Shown piece after piece: positions 17,274 through 25,493 of a stretch of 64,000 nt of DNA. How positions within the stretch are numbered: position 1 is the first letter of the stretch; the number at the start of each line of letters is the position of its first letter. The position numbers and the translations under genes are program-made. Below the pieces are notes generated by a model that was given only the letters and a program-made list of their open reading frames with translations, did no database searches and was not told the origin of the DNA. The DNA lies in assembly GCF_020164455.1 (NCBI RefSeq), contig NZ_JAIQWW010000001.1:496001-560000 (forward strand), written 5' to 3'. Origin of the DNA: Phyllobacterium chamaecytisi. Lineage in GTDB: Bacteria > Pseudomonadota > Alphaproteobacteria > Rhizobiales > Rhizobiaceae.

Positions 17274-17726
17274 ATGGTAAATCGCATACATATTTCACCT
17301 GGTGTCTTTGACGTGTCCAGACCGGGGGTCGATGTCCTTGTGGCCTCGCAAGTAAACCTTCTTTTCAGCGCTGACAGGGGAACTCCTGCTCGCTTTATAC
17401 GCGGTTCCTTTTCCAGCAGCGTTGGCGGTGGTGGCGGCGGCAGTAGCGACAGCCGCACGATCATGTTCGGTAAGACGTTCTCTGTCGTGCCGTTCGTTAT
17501 GACGCAATGGTTCGAAGGTACGGGCGCATCGCGACCGGGTAACTGGGTGCCTCAACGGGGTTTTGGAGGTGGACGCACCAGCTATGGCGATTTCGCCTTT
17601 AACTTTGTCGCAATCAACGTCGATGTGTACACCGATCGCATCTTTCTCGAAATTAAAAACGCAGGGTCTCCAGGGTTCGATTACGCCGTCGATTATCTGG
17701 TGTTCGATTACAGATTGGGATTTTAG
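17274..17726 (+). CDS. Small tail-tip protein, tandem paralogue 3
   Basis: The 150-residue product begins MVNRIHISPGVFDVSRPGVD, with VLVASQVNLLFSAD in register with the other two copies. A run of six glycines flanked by serines lies near 51-58. The C-terminus contains FNFVAINVDVYTDRIFLEI. Three related genes in a row without length conservation suggest duplication and divergence under receptor or antibody-like selection, which is an inference. Confidence 0.7.
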   Translation: MVNRIHISPGVFDVSRPGVDVLVASQVNLLFSADRGTPARFIRGSFSSSVGGGGGGSSDSRTIMFGKTFSVVPFVMTQWFEGTGASRPGNWVPQRGFGGGRTSYGDFAFNFVAINVDVYTDRIFLEIKNAGSPGFDYAVDYLVFDYRLGF

Positions 17727-17736
17727 GAGAGACAGC

Positions 17737-18216
17737 ATGACGATCATCAACCACGATGGGCGCGGCTTCATCTATCACATTTGCAGTGAGCCTGGCGATG
17801 CAGAAACGCTGGCCAACTTATTGGCAATGGAGGGTGCGCTGCATCTGCCTGGCGTACCTTTGCCGTTTGTTCCAGTCCGCGATGTGGACGGAAAACTCGT
17901 AATCGAGGATGGCAAAGTTAAGAAAGAAAGTCCTGGCTTTACACAGCCAGAAGTTTCCCACGATCGCCACATGGTTGTAGACGGCGCCGTAGTACTGCGC
18001 CCCACGTTGCCCTCTGGTGACGTTGAGATAAAGGCTGATGGAATTGACGCCTATGTCATTGACGGCCTTCCCACAGGCAGCGTGCTGCGGCTGGATGGCG
18101 CCGAGATTGTTATTGACGACGGCACGTTGGAATTTACGACAGACGAGCCTGGCATCTATGTCTTCGAGGCGAGCTTCCCGTTCGTCGACTGGCAAGTGAA
18201 AGTGACGGCGCGATGA
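17737..18216 (+). CDS. Phage tail-region protein, unknown
   Basis: ATG 17737 is chosen because AGGAGA lies six bases before it; an upstream in-frame ATG runs inside the previous gene. The 159-residue product has MTIINHDGRGFIYHI at the start, a charged middle (VDGKLVIEDGKVKKESPG) and a beta C-terminal part ending FPFVDWQVKVTAR. It overlaps the next gene by four bases. Family not recognised. Confidence 0.65.
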   Translation: MTIINHDGRGFIYHICSEPGDAETLANLLAMEGALHLPGVPLPFVPVRDVDGKLVIEDGKVKKESPGFTQPEVSHDRHMVVDGAVVLRPTLPSGDVEIKADGIDAYVIDGLPTGSVLRLDGAEIVIDDGTLEFTTDEPGIYVFEASFPFVDWQVKVTAR

Positions 18217-18512
18217 AGATTGAAGGCAAAAAAGACATTGCGGCCGAACGGTTGCGCGGCAGGGCGGCTGTCGATGCTGTTTATGTGCCGCGGATTAACG
18301 CTGCGATGGGTCCGAAGTTCGCGCTGTACATCGTAAAGGGCATGGATTCATCCCGCTTTGGTGGCGAGGACGAGGCACTTGAGATAGAGAAGAACTATCG
18401 AACGATGATTGATCGTCTAGCCACCATCGAATCCGAACGCCAAGCACTACAAGCACGCATCGACGCAGCCACCACGGCAGCCGAAATCGACGCCATCATA
18501 GCCTCGATCTAG
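18213..18512 (+). CDS. Small helical phage protein
   Basis: A 99-residue product with a charged N-terminal half and a C-terminal helical hairpin (LATIESERQALQARIDAA, then TTAAEIDAIIASI). It resembles small fibre-associated or assembly helper proteins, but no family is recognised. Translation is coupled to the previous gene by ATGA. Confidence 0.6.
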   Translation: MKIEGKKDIAAERLRGRAAVDAVYVPRINAAMGPKFALYIVKGMDSSRFGGEDEALEIEKNYRTMIDRLATIESERQALQARIDAATTAAEIDAIIASI

Positions 18513-18566
18513 CTTAACCCATCACATCCCAATCGTTATCACCCGCCTCGGCGGTGAGGAGAACCT

Positions 18567-18800
18567 ATGTCCGATCAGCCAGCACAACAGTCCGAACCGA
18601 AGACGATCAACGTGCACCCGCAAGCCGCGTTGGGCGAGTATGCCGCTATCAAGGTGTTCTACGAGAACCGCGTCATGCTTCTTGCTCAAGAGGTGTTCAA
18701 AGTCACGTCAGAGAACGAAACCCTGCGTGCGGAGATCCTTAGCATTCGCGCTGCGCTGGAGGCTGAACTTGCGCCCAAGGCTCCCGAGGAGACTGCATAA
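18567..18800 (+). CDS. Small helical phage protein upstream of tail fibre
   Basis: A 77-residue protein preceded by GAGGAGA. Residues 20-70 predict a long amphipathic helix or coiled coil (YENRVMLLAQEVFKVTSENE). Its stop overlaps the fibre start by one base, so it may be a fibre chaperone or a short virion protein. Function unknown. Confidence 0.6.
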   Translation: MSDQPAQQSEPKTINVHPQAALGEYAAIKVFYENRVMLLAQEVFKVTSENETLRAEILSIRAALEAELAPKAPEETA

Positions 18801-20713
18801 TGGCTATCAAACCAGACTATCAGGCTGGCACGGTCTCCCTAACTGCAGGTGCCACGGCGCTTGTTGGTGCGGGCGGTGCTAATTGGCTCGCTGCGGACAT
18901 CCAGCCAGGCGACACGTTCAAGGTGCAAAACCTTGACGCCGTCGTCGCTTCGGTAACTGACGCAACGCATATTGTTTTGGCCGAACCATGGACCGGAACG
19001 ACCCTTGCTGCAGCTCCTTACCGTCTGCGTTATCAGCCAGACGGGTCGCGACTGTCAGCTGCTACCCGCGCTCTGATTGATTTGCTCGGCAACGGCAATT
19101 TGCAAGCATTCGCCGCTCTTGCTGGCGAGCTCGATATGATTCCCGTCTTCACGGGTGCCGGCGCACTTGTGCTGATTAGCAAGACCGACCTCACCAACGG
19201 TGTGCAGACTGACGAGAAGGTTGAGACGATAGCAGACCGCGCTGCCTTTGACGGGCAGGCGGAGGGCTTTTCCGTACTCGTTGCTGATGTTGGCGACGGG
19301 CGATCGGCTATCTACTTCAAGCTCTCTTCGTCGCTTGCTGACTGGTCTGATCCTGCGTTCCTGACTGGTGCTAACGGCACCTTCCAATCGAAGGGCGCAT
19401 ACAGCGGAGCGACTTCTTATGTTGTAGGTGATGTTGTCCTGCAAAACGGCTCATCGTGGATTGCTCGCGTCAACACGACGGGCAATGCGCCTCCGACACT
19501 TCCAACAACATCGAACACTCAATGGTTCCTGCTGTCCGCTGCTGGCAATGGCTTCGTGTTCAAGGGCGCTTATTCCGGCGCGACGGCCTACGTCAAAGAT
19601 GATGTGGTTCTCTATAACAACTCGTCTTGGATCGCTCTTATATCCACGACAGGGAACACTCCTCCCGCACTTCCGACGACGGTCAACACTCAATGGCAGT
19701 TGCTTGCAGCGCGCGGTGCCGGCGATGTGAGCGGGCCTGCGTCAAGTGGTGCTGGGCGTCCCGCTGTGTTTGCCGATGCGACCGGCAAAGTAATTGGCGT
19801 CGCTGCCACAGATCGAAACATATTGTCAAATGGCGCAATGCAAGTTAGCCAAGAAAATGGCAACACGCTTGGCAGTACCAGCGGTTATTACGCCGTCGAT
19901 CAGTGGCTGCAAGGATTCGTTGGTCCTGTTGTTTCTTTTCAACAAATTGCATCTGTAACCCCCAAGAAATCGGCAAATCGTATTCGACAAATCATCACGA
20001 CCGCTGATGCCTCGCTCACAGGAACAGAGTTTTTTGGTATCGTTCAGACCGTAGAGGGGCTTAGGATATCAAGCCTCGGCTTTGGTTCGGCGGGAGCGAT
20101 TCCGGTGCTCTTGAGTTTTGGCCTTAAAGCGCCGATCGGCACTTATTCTATTTGCATTCGGAATGCCGCGCTGAACCGATCTTACGTGAAGACCTTCGCT
20201 GTAACAGTCGCAAACGTGGATACTTATTACAGCATACCAATCCCCGGCGACGTGACGGGAACATGGGTGTCGTCTTCTGCGCTTGGAATGTTTATTGGAT
20301 TTTTCTTTGGCCTAGGGCCGACATTTCACGGCACCGATGGCGCGTGGCAAGCGGGTGACATTCGTGGGACGGTAGCAAATACAAATGGTGCCGCTACACT
20401 CGGGAACACATTCGATCTATTCGACGTAGCGCTCAATGCTGACCCGTACAGCACAGGCATCGCACCAGAATGGAAAGCACCTGATTTCGGCGATGATTTG
20501 CGCGATTGCCAGCGTTATTTTCAGCGTCATCAAGTGGTAGTCGAGACGGGCGCGTTGTTTCAATCATGGGCATATCCAGTACAGTTCAGGCTGTCTCCTA
20601 CAATATCAGGGGGTGGCGCTGGTTTTTCCGTGCAAGTTGCGAATCCCGATGTATGCAACGTGAGTCAAACCGCAAGATCGTTTCAAACTCTAATGTTCAA
20701 TGCGAGACCATGA
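18800..20713 (+). CDS. Tail fibre with two carbohydrate-binding repeats
   Basis: The 637-residue protein starts with a beta N-terminal part and has two tandem repeats of about 57 residues (near 195-310). Each reads KGAYSGAT(S/A)YV, then VVL(Q/Y)N(G/N)SSWIA, TTGN(A/T)PP and NTQW. This Trp/Tyr pattern is that of ChiC/CBM5-12-like modules that bind polysaccharide. The C-terminal half resembles fibre receptor-binding parts (ILSNGAMQVSQENG and FGDDLRDCQRYFQRH). Probably the adhesin for a cell-surface glycan. Confidence 0.78.
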   Translation: MAIKPDYQAGTVSLTAGATALVGAGGANWLAADIQPGDTFKVQNLDAVVASVTDATHIVLAEPWTGTTLAAAPYRLRYQPDGSRLSAATRALIDLLGNGNLQAFAALAGELDMIPVFTGAGALVLISKTDLTNGVQTDEKVETIADRAAFDGQAEGFSVLVADVGDGRSAIYFKLSSSLADWSDPAFLTGANGTFQSKGAYSGATSYVVGDVVLQNGSSWIARVNTTGNAPPTLPTTSNTQWFLLSAAGNGFVFKGAYSGATAYVKDDVVLYNNSSWIALISTTGNTPPALPTTVNTQWQLLAARGAGDVSGPASSGAGRPAVFADATGKVIGVAATDRNILSNGAMQVSQENGNTLGSTSGYYAVDQWLQGFVGPVVSFQQIASVTPKKSANRIRQIITTADASLTGTEFFGIVQTVEGLRISSLGFGSAGAIPVLLSFGLKAPIGTYSICIRNAALNRSYVKTFAVTVANVDTYYSIPIPGDVTGTWVSSSALGMFIGFFFGLGPTFHGTDGAWQAGDIRGTVANTNGAATLGNTFDLFDVALNADPYSTGIAPEWKAPDFGDDLRDCQRYFQRHQVVVETGALFQSWAYPVQFRLSPTISGGGAGFSVQVANPDVCNVSQTARSFQTLMFNARP

Positions 20714-21102
20714 TGAAATTTGTCAGCGCACAATATGTCGGTGTCGACAAGATCAAGGCTGTTGACGAGCAGGGCGTTGAATATTTCATTCCCGCCCAAA
20801 GCGATGTCTCACCGTGGCCGGAATATATTGCTAGTGGTGGCGCAGTCGATCCATACATTGCGCCCGAACCGGTCATTCCTGATGTCGTATCCAGTCGACA
20901 GTTCTTCCTGCAGTTAGCAATTGCTGGCATATCAGAGCAGGTCGAAGAATGGATAGCGCAACAGGATGCGCTCGTGCAGATCGCATTCAACAAGTCAGCG
21001 ACGTTCCGCCGCTCGGATGAAATGCTTCAGCACGGGTTCACCGGCCTCGGTTTCACGGTCGAGCAGGTTGATGGCTTCTTTGCCCAGGCGTCGTTGCTTT
21101 GA
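20710..21102 (+). CDS. Fibre-associated protein, unknown
   Basis: ATG 20710 overlaps the fibre stop. The 130-residue product has a short N-terminal strand part (KIKAVDEQGVEYFIP), a Pro-rich linker (YIAPEPVIPDV) and a helical C-terminal domain with SSRQFFLQLAIAGISEQVEE. The latter half is like the helical domain often found at the end of fibre-assembly proteins. It is the last gene before the opposed glucosyltransferase gene. Confidence 0.6.
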   Translation: MMKFVSAQYVGVDKIKAVDEQGVEYFIPAQSDVSPWPEYIASGGAVDPYIAPEPVIPDVVSSRQFFLQLAIAGISEQVEEWIAQQDALVQIAFNKSATFRRSDEMLQHGFTGLGFTVEQVDGFFAQASLL

Positions 21103-21113
21103 TTCTGCGCACT

Positions 21114-22643
21114 TTATCTGTCGAATGGGCCAGGGACAACTTTCGCAGGAACTCCAAGGCAGACAACAGCTAAATCGTCTTTGCCGAACACCGATCCTTG
21201 ATCTGGCCACCTATGCCCGTCGCACGACACCTCAGCCCATGCTTGTTGTTCTCGGGTGGCTACGAAGACTGTTAGGCCAGTAACTTCATTATATAACTGC
21301 GCAAGATAGCCTGGCCACCAAACAGCGAAGATCGAAAGTGTCGTGCCGTACGTATGCCATCCGGTGGAAAAATCCGCGCCAGTATGGATGTTGGCGAGGC
21401 TTGAAACTGTCGTTCCTATGAATGCGATTTTTCGGATTTTATCTTGGTTATCAAGATGCCCGATATCTTGGGCTATCCGGTTCATCATCAACAGGTCGCG
21501 CCGGTTGACGCGCTGTTGATCGCTGAGAACTTCATTGTTAGATCCAATAAATCCCAAGAGTATCAAAGCGACGGCTGAAACTGCTATCCTCCTGTACACT
21601 CCGGTGGCAAGAGAAACAGAAACTGCGGCAATGCCAGCCCAAATAACTTCTACTGATAGCAAGTTTCTGAACGCAGGCATCCACGACAAAGGCACGATAG
21701 TGAGTGAGATTGCGAACACAAAGGCCGCTGCAACGGAGACGGCAAGAAGAATGACCAGCAGCACTCTATCACGCACACTAAACTCAGTTCTCCTTGCAAT
21801 CCCGAAAACGCCAAAGATCGCCAAACCGATAAACAGAACTCTGGTCAACCATCCGGTTAGCGGATCTTGAAGCGAAACCACAGAAAGTAGTTCCCGCGCA
21901 CGAGAAAAAACAAGTCCCGGATCAGAAAGCAAGATGATCGATTCTCTGCCGAGAGACTCCAGATGTGTGGTGTAAGAGATCGCAAACTTTGCGGCCACCA
22001 CGTACAAGGCAGTAGCAACGCCAAGAGCGAGACCTCGCATCACCCATTCGCGTAGGTCAAACCGGTTCCTCAAGATTGTTACGATAGGCTCAAACGCGAG
22101 CACGCATGCCGCCATCTCCAAAGGGATTTGGTGTATCGCTAACGCAAGTACGATCACTGCTGCTGAAAGCGCAAACCATGCCGCGCTTCTGCTGCAAACG
22201 AGTAGCGCCCAAAACGTCATTACGAACGGTACGCCACCAGGAAACTGCGCAATTTTCCACGTCGAAATGTCGGCTTGATACGGATGGAGCACCAACACTG
22301 CGACAACAACTGCGGAAATACGCCAGTCATCGTTCACCTTCCACAGCCGACAGACCATTAACGCGCCAATAGACTGACATAGTAGAAGCGCAACGGCGGA
22401 GAGCGTGAAAGTTCGAGCAACATTGATTCCGAGTGCCGTCAGGACCTCAACTATCACCGGACCAAAGAACCTGCCCTCTCTAAGAGCAGTATTTCCGAGT
22501 GTTTGGAAATCGAATTTTCCCGGCCAGAACCAAAGATCATCGACGTTGAATGTTGCGGTGTAAAGTGATGACCCGCGTGCAATCAAACATAGAACTACCG
22601 CGAAAACGAATAATCGCGCCTCGTCTCTCTCCCAATATTTCAT
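21114..22643 (-). CDS. GtrII-type membrane glucosyltransferase (serotype conversion)
   Basis: A 509-residue protein with about ten hydrophobic segments and a hydrophilic C-terminal part. An early FNVDDLWFW follows the first membrane segment, as the acidic motif does in phage glucosyltransferase II proteins (PF14264). These add glucose from a lipid carrier to O-antigen. ATG 22643 is chosen; a TTG at 22652 is possible. It runs against the phage operon and appears more AT-rich than the tail genes. No gtrA flippase or gtrB transferase is visible beside it. Confidence 0.72.
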   Translation of the reverse strand: MKYWERDEARLFVFAVVLCLIARGSSLYTATFNVDDLWFWPGKFDFQTLGNTALREGRFFGPVIVEVLTALGINVARTFTLSAVALLLCQSIGALMVCRLWKVNDDWRISAVVVAVLVLHPYQADISTWKIAQFPGGVPFVMTFWALLVCSRSAAWFALSAAVIVLALAIHQIPLEMAACVLAFEPIVTILRNRFDLREWVMRGLALGVATALYVVAAKFAISYTTHLESLGRESIILLSDPGLVFSRARELLSVVSLQDPLTGWLTRVLFIGLAIFGVFGIARRTEFSVRDRVLLVILLAVSVAAAFVFAISLTIVPLSWMPAFRNLLSVEVIWAGIAAVSVSLATGVYRRIAVSAVALILLGFIGSNNEVLSDQQRVNRRDLLMMNRIAQDIGHLDNQDKIRKIAFIGTTVSSLANIHTGADFSTGWHTYGTTLSIFAVWWPGYLAQLYNEVTGLTVFVATREQQAWAEVSCDGHRWPDQGSVFGKDDLAVVCLGVPAKVVPGPFDR

Positions 22644-22776
22644 GCCGCTCAACTATTTCTTAGAAGTACATCGATCAGCGACATTCGCCTCACCCCAATG
22701 AATTCTCGACGCCAGCAGTAATTGATGACGAGATTCATGTCCATATCGCACCCATCCTACAAACAAGGAAATGACC

Positions 22777-22998
22777 ATGCGTCTCATAGACGACTGGCGA
22801 TCTGTGCTGCGCAAAGCGTGGTCAGTGCGCTTGATCCTGCTCGCCGGCCTACTGGAGGCGCTCGGATCACTGATGCCTTACCTCGGCGTCGTTCTACCAA
22901 TTCCAGAAGGTGTTTTCAACGTTTTGTCCTCGCTCACCCTCGGAGGCGCGGTCGTTGCCCGCCTCATCGTTCAGAAGGAAATCTCAGATGGCAAGTAG
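22777..22998 (+). CDS. Phage holin (DUF7940-like)
   Basis: A 73-residue protein from ATG 22777 with two hydrophobic segments (SVRLILLAGLLEALGSLMP and VLSSLTLGGAVVARLIV). It precedes the lysozyme and overlaps it by eleven bases. AAGGA lies seven bases before ATG 22777 but only one before ATG 22771. The two starts would give MTMRL- and MRL- forms, recalling the two starts of lambda S. Holins open the inner membrane at lysis. Confidence 0.75.
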   Translation: MRLIDDWRSVLRKAWSVRLILLAGLLEALGSLMPYLGVVLPIPEGVFNVLSSLTLGGAVVARLIVQKEISDGK

Positions 22999-23467
22999 AA
23001 TACGGAACGCGCTCGTTGGCGTGACTGCCCTTGGCGTGGTTGCTGTCGGGTATGTCGGCGGCAAGGAAGGGCTCAAGCTGGTCACCTATCCGGACATCAT
23101 CGGTGTCTGGACCGGGTGCTATGGCGAAACCAAAGGCATGCACAAAGGCATGAAGTTCACCAAAGGCCAGTGCGATTCGATGCTGGTCGATAGCCTTGTC
23201 GACCATGAAACCGGAATGCGGAAGTGTCTGAAAAATCCCGATGCGATCCCGGACAAATCGTATCTCGCCTTTCTCTCCGGAACCTACAACATCGGGGTAG
23301 GGGCGTTCTGCCGGTCGAGCATGGCGCGCCTGGCGAACCTCGGGGATCTTCGCGGCGCATGCAATGCGCTGATGCTCTACGTCAATGCGGGCGCAAAGAA
23401 AAACGTGCGCGGTTTGGTGCTCCGCCGAACCGATGAAAAGGCAATGTGCCTCGAAGGTCTGAAATGA
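22988..23467 (+). CDS. GH24 endolysin with SAR N-terminus
   Basis: The 159-residue lysozyme has the catalytic set Glu27, Asp36, Thr42 with spacing 9 and 6, the same as P21 and T4-type lysozymes (KEGLKLVTYPDIIGVWTG). Residues 8-25 are a weak, Gly/Ala/Val-rich membrane segment, as in signal-anchor-release endolysins that reach the periplasm by the Sec system and are released later. Cys44 and further Cys residues may form activating disulfides. SAR type is inferred from the N-terminus. Confidence 0.88.
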   Translation: MASRIRNALVGVTALGVVAVGYVGGKEGLKLVTYPDIIGVWTGCYGETKGMHKGMKFTKGQCDSMLVDSLVDHETGMRKCLKNPDAIPDKSYLAFLSGTYNIGVGAFCRSSMARLANLGDLRGACNALMLYVNAGAKKNVRGLVLRRTDEKAMCLEGLK

Positions 23468-23916
23468 ACATCCTCATTGCGATCCTTCGCGCGCTCGGCA
23501 TTCCGCTCTGCATATTCCTCTTCATGCTCGGCTATTACGAGGGCGTGCCGGTCCTTCGTGACATTCCTTATATCGATCATATCCCGGTCGCACGCGAACT
23601 GATCGCCGGACGTGTTCCGACGGAACGTGCGAAAGCGGCTGATGCCGCTCGATCGGGGTATGTACTCGAAGCCGAAAAGAAAACTGCAGAAGCCAAAGCG
23701 GCGAAGATGGAGAAGGATCGCGCCGCCGCTCAAATCGTCATCGACGCGTACCAGGTCCAATTATTGAATCGCCAAACACTCGACGCTCTGGAGAACGAAC
23801 AGCATGAACAGGAGATTGCTGATTATGAAAAGAAGTTATCGGCTGCTGGCCGTACCTGTCATGTTACTGATGCTGACCGGAGCTTCCTGCTCAACCCTTC
23901 AGGATCGGCTCGATAA
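23464..23916 (+). CDS. i-spanin, Rz-like
   Basis: ATG 23464 overlaps the lysozyme stop. The 150-residue protein has one N-terminal membrane segment (about 3-23), a periplasmic part with a long charged helix (LEAEKKTAEAKAAKMEKDRA) and a Cys near the C-terminus. The o-spanin gene starts inside it in another frame, the classic Rz/Rz1 arrangement. The pair joins inner and outer membranes in the last lysis step. Confidence 0.8.
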   Translation: MNILIAILRALGIPLCIFLFMLGYYEGVPVLRDIPYIDHIPVARELIAGRVPTERAKAADAARSGYVLEAEKKTAEAKAAKMEKDRAAAQIVIDAYQVQLLNRQTLDALENEQHEQEIADYEKKLSAAGRTCHVTDADRSFLLNPSGSAR

Positions 23917-24127
23917 AGCCGCTACGACGCAAGGGGAATTGCAAGCCGGGCTCAATCTTCCAGATTTGCCGCCGGACTGTCGTGTCATGGAGCCTCATGC
24001 TCCGGTTGTAGTGGGTGGCGAGGCGATGTCAGGATGGAAGCGCGAGCGTGGCGCGACAGACAGAGCAAACGCCCGCGTAGGACGCTGTGCGGGGTTTTAT
24101 GACCACGCAACAGGAAAGACTCGATAA
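23825..24127 (+). CDS. o-spanin lipoprotein, Rz1-like, nested start
   Basis: The gene starts within the i-spanin gene in a different frame and runs past it. The product of about 100 residues has a signal peptide and candidate lipobox ending TGASC; the -3 residue is not the usual Leu, which weakens the lipobox slightly. Pro and Cys follow (LPDLPPDCRV). AGGAG lies ten bases before ATG 23825; ATG 23804 is an alternative. Its end overlaps the next start by one base. Confidence 0.72.
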   Translation: MKRSYRLLAVPVMLLMLTGASCSTLQDRLDKAATTQGELQAGLNLPDLPPDCRVMEPHAPVVVGGEAMSGWKRERGATDRANARVGRCAGFYDHATGKTR

Positions 24128-24492
24128 TGGCCGCGACAAGTCTCAATGACATCTACAGGGCCATAGGAACACTTTCCGAACAGGTAACCAGCCTTCGCCG
24201 CGATATTGATGCGTCAGAGCGACGGGCGGGCGCTGAGAACCGGGAAGCGGACGAAAAGCGCGCGCAAGTGCATCGCCGCATGGATGATCTTATTTCCGAG
24301 GTTGGCGACATCAAAACCGACATCGCGATCATCAAGGATGACGTTGGTGACGCCAAGGCTGTCACCGATGACGTAAAAAAGTGGAAGTTGATGGGGATTG
24401 GCGCTCTTGGCGTCGTGGGTATCGGTGGCGCTGCGCTTGGGGTCAGCCTTGCCAATTCATTCGAATGGCTCGCTCGCTTTCTGCACAAATAG
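24127..24492 (+). CDS. DUF1515 coiled-coil membrane protein
   Basis: The 121-residue protein has a coiled coil over about 10-85 (heptads in LSEQVTSLRRDIDASERRA) and one C-terminal membrane segment (GIGALGVVGIGGAALGVSLA). This is the DUF1515 form found in rhizobial genomes and phages. It ends the lysis block and is followed by a terminator. Its role, possibly a membrane-anchored accessory to lysis, is unknown. Confidence 0.75.
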   Translation: MAATSLNDIYRAIGTLSEQVTSLRRDIDASERRAGAENREADEKRAQVHRRMDDLISEVGDIKTDIAIIKDDVGDAKAVTDDVKKWKLMGIGALGVVGIGGAALGVSLANSFEWLARFLHK

Positions 24493-24606
24493 CAATCGCC
24501 CTGCCGGTCAGGGCTGCCGGGAAAGGGGCTTGTTTCATCACTGCCCGAGTAGAAAGCTTGTCTCGACTATAGGAAGCCTTACACCCTTATTTTGACATTC
24601 AATTTC

Positions 24607-24645
24607 GCGCCGTGCTGTCCTTCGGGATGGTACGGCGCTTTTTTT
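24607..24645 (+). terminator. Rho-independent terminator after phage late operon
   Basis: GCGCCGT pairs with ACGGCGC around a loop containing CCTTCGGG, followed by seven T. It lies about 115 bases after the DUF1515 gene and ends the rightward late transcript. Confidence 0.85.
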
Positions 24646-24753
24646 GCGTTTTTGGGGTGATGCCCAATGCCTCTCATCACCGCCTAAAACAGGCCAAAAC
24701 GCCAGCAACTACGGGCTTCCGGAGGTGATCGCTTTGCGATAGGTCACCGCCTC

Positions 24754-24780
24754 AGTAATGTGCAAAAAGTTCACATTACT
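24754..24780. repeat. Perfect 9-bp inverted repeat, operator-like
   Basis: AGTAATGTG and CACATTACT are separated by nine bases (centre to centre 18). It is not followed by a T-run, so a protein-binding site is more likely than a terminator. It lies between the late operon terminator and the 71-residue ORF. Confidence 0.45.
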
Positions 24781-24871
24781 ATGACCCTCGCTTGGGCTTG
24801 CCTAGGGTGAATTCTACAATTGACGGACGAAGGTTTGGTGGTGATGACTTTCCGCTTAAGCAAAGGAAAGG

Positions 24872-25087
24872 ATGCCACGGAGCATGAATATCCAAGTAGA
24901 GATCATCGACAAGATCAACCTCGTTCGAACTCAATTGAGCCTGGTCTCTATGGCAGTACAGTCGATAGAGGATCGAGAACAGAGCGCTGCGCTCGACGAA
25001 GGGATTTGCATCGTGCAAGCCTCTCTCAAAGAGCTCAAAGATCTGGCAAAGGATGCATTAGCGTCAGAGGATGCATCCAGCGAGTAG
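24872..25087 (+). CDS. Small helical prophage protein
   Basis: A 71-residue product behind an AAAGGAAAGG stretch. ATG 24884 is another possible start. It predicts two helices (VEIIDKINLVRTQLSLVSMA and CIVQASLKELKDLAKDALAS) with no membrane segment. It is followed 22 bases later by a strong terminator, which supports it as a real single-gene transcript. Family not recognised. Confidence 0.6.
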   Translation: MPRSMNIQVEIIDKINLVRTQLSLVSMAVQSIEDREQSAALDEGICIVQASLKELKDLAKDALASEDASSE

Positions 25088-25109
25088 TGGACATCGGCAG
25101 ATGATATAG

Positions 25110-25144
25110 GCCCGCCGCCGGTTCTCCGGTTGGCGGGCTTTTTT
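25110..25144 (+). terminator. Rho-independent terminator
   Basis: GCCCGCC pairs with GGCGGGC, with an inner CCGG-TTCT-CCGG-type stem, followed by six T. It ends the transcript of the 71-residue ORF and may also block reading into the opposed toxin-antitoxin genes. Confidence 0.85.
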
Positions 25145-25166
25145 GCGTTTAGGGATTCAAAAGCGC

Positions 25167-25487
25167 TTAGGCGCACTCTTCCAAATGGGAGTCGTTTTCC
25201 CCGTGGGAAGGCTCCGCTTTTAGCTGGATGCCAAGAACATGAAGAACTTTAAGTACGGTTGCGAATTCAGGATTGCCACCAACGCCTAGCGCACGATAAA
25301 GGCTCTCACGTGAAAGTCCGGCCTCTCTCGCGATTTTAGTCATGCCTCTAGCTCTGGCAACGTCGCCAATAGCGGCCGCGATGAGGGATGGATCACCATC
25401 TTCAAAAGCAGCGTTCATATAGGAGAAGATGGCCTCTTCGCTTTCGAGATGTTCGGTGACATCCCATTTGTTGATTACTACAGCCAT
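25167..25487 (-). CDS. HTH antitoxin of addiction module (HigA-like)
   Basis: The 106-residue protein carries an HTH over about 40-75 (VARARGMTKIAREAGLSRES, then LYRALGVGGNPEF), the signature of the putative addiction-module antidote family. The N-terminal part (YMNAAFEDGDPSLIAAAIGD) is also typical. It lies six bases after the toxin gene, so toxin comes first as in higBA. It should bind the toxin and repress the joint promoter. Confidence 0.85.
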   Translation of the reverse strand: MAVVINKWDVTEHLESEEAIFSYMNAAFEDGDPSLIAAAIGDVARARGMTKIAREAGLSRESLYRALGVGGNPEFATVLKVLHVLGIQLKAEPSHGENDSHLEECA

Positions 25488-25493
25488 TTTCAG

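Larger units (their letters stand above)
24493..24871 (+). other. Intergenic stretch with terminator and operator-like repeats
   Basis: No gene is supported here. The stretch holds the terminator at 24607-24645, a hairpin at about 24724-24748 (GGTGATCGC against GCGATAGGTCACC) and a perfect inverted repeat at 24754-24780. Confidence 0.6.

Noticed and set aside
17449-17475. Gly-codon run in the third tail-tip paralogue as a phase-variable tract
   Set aside because: The run is made of mixed GGN codons, not a homopolymer or exact short repeat, so slippage is unlikely.
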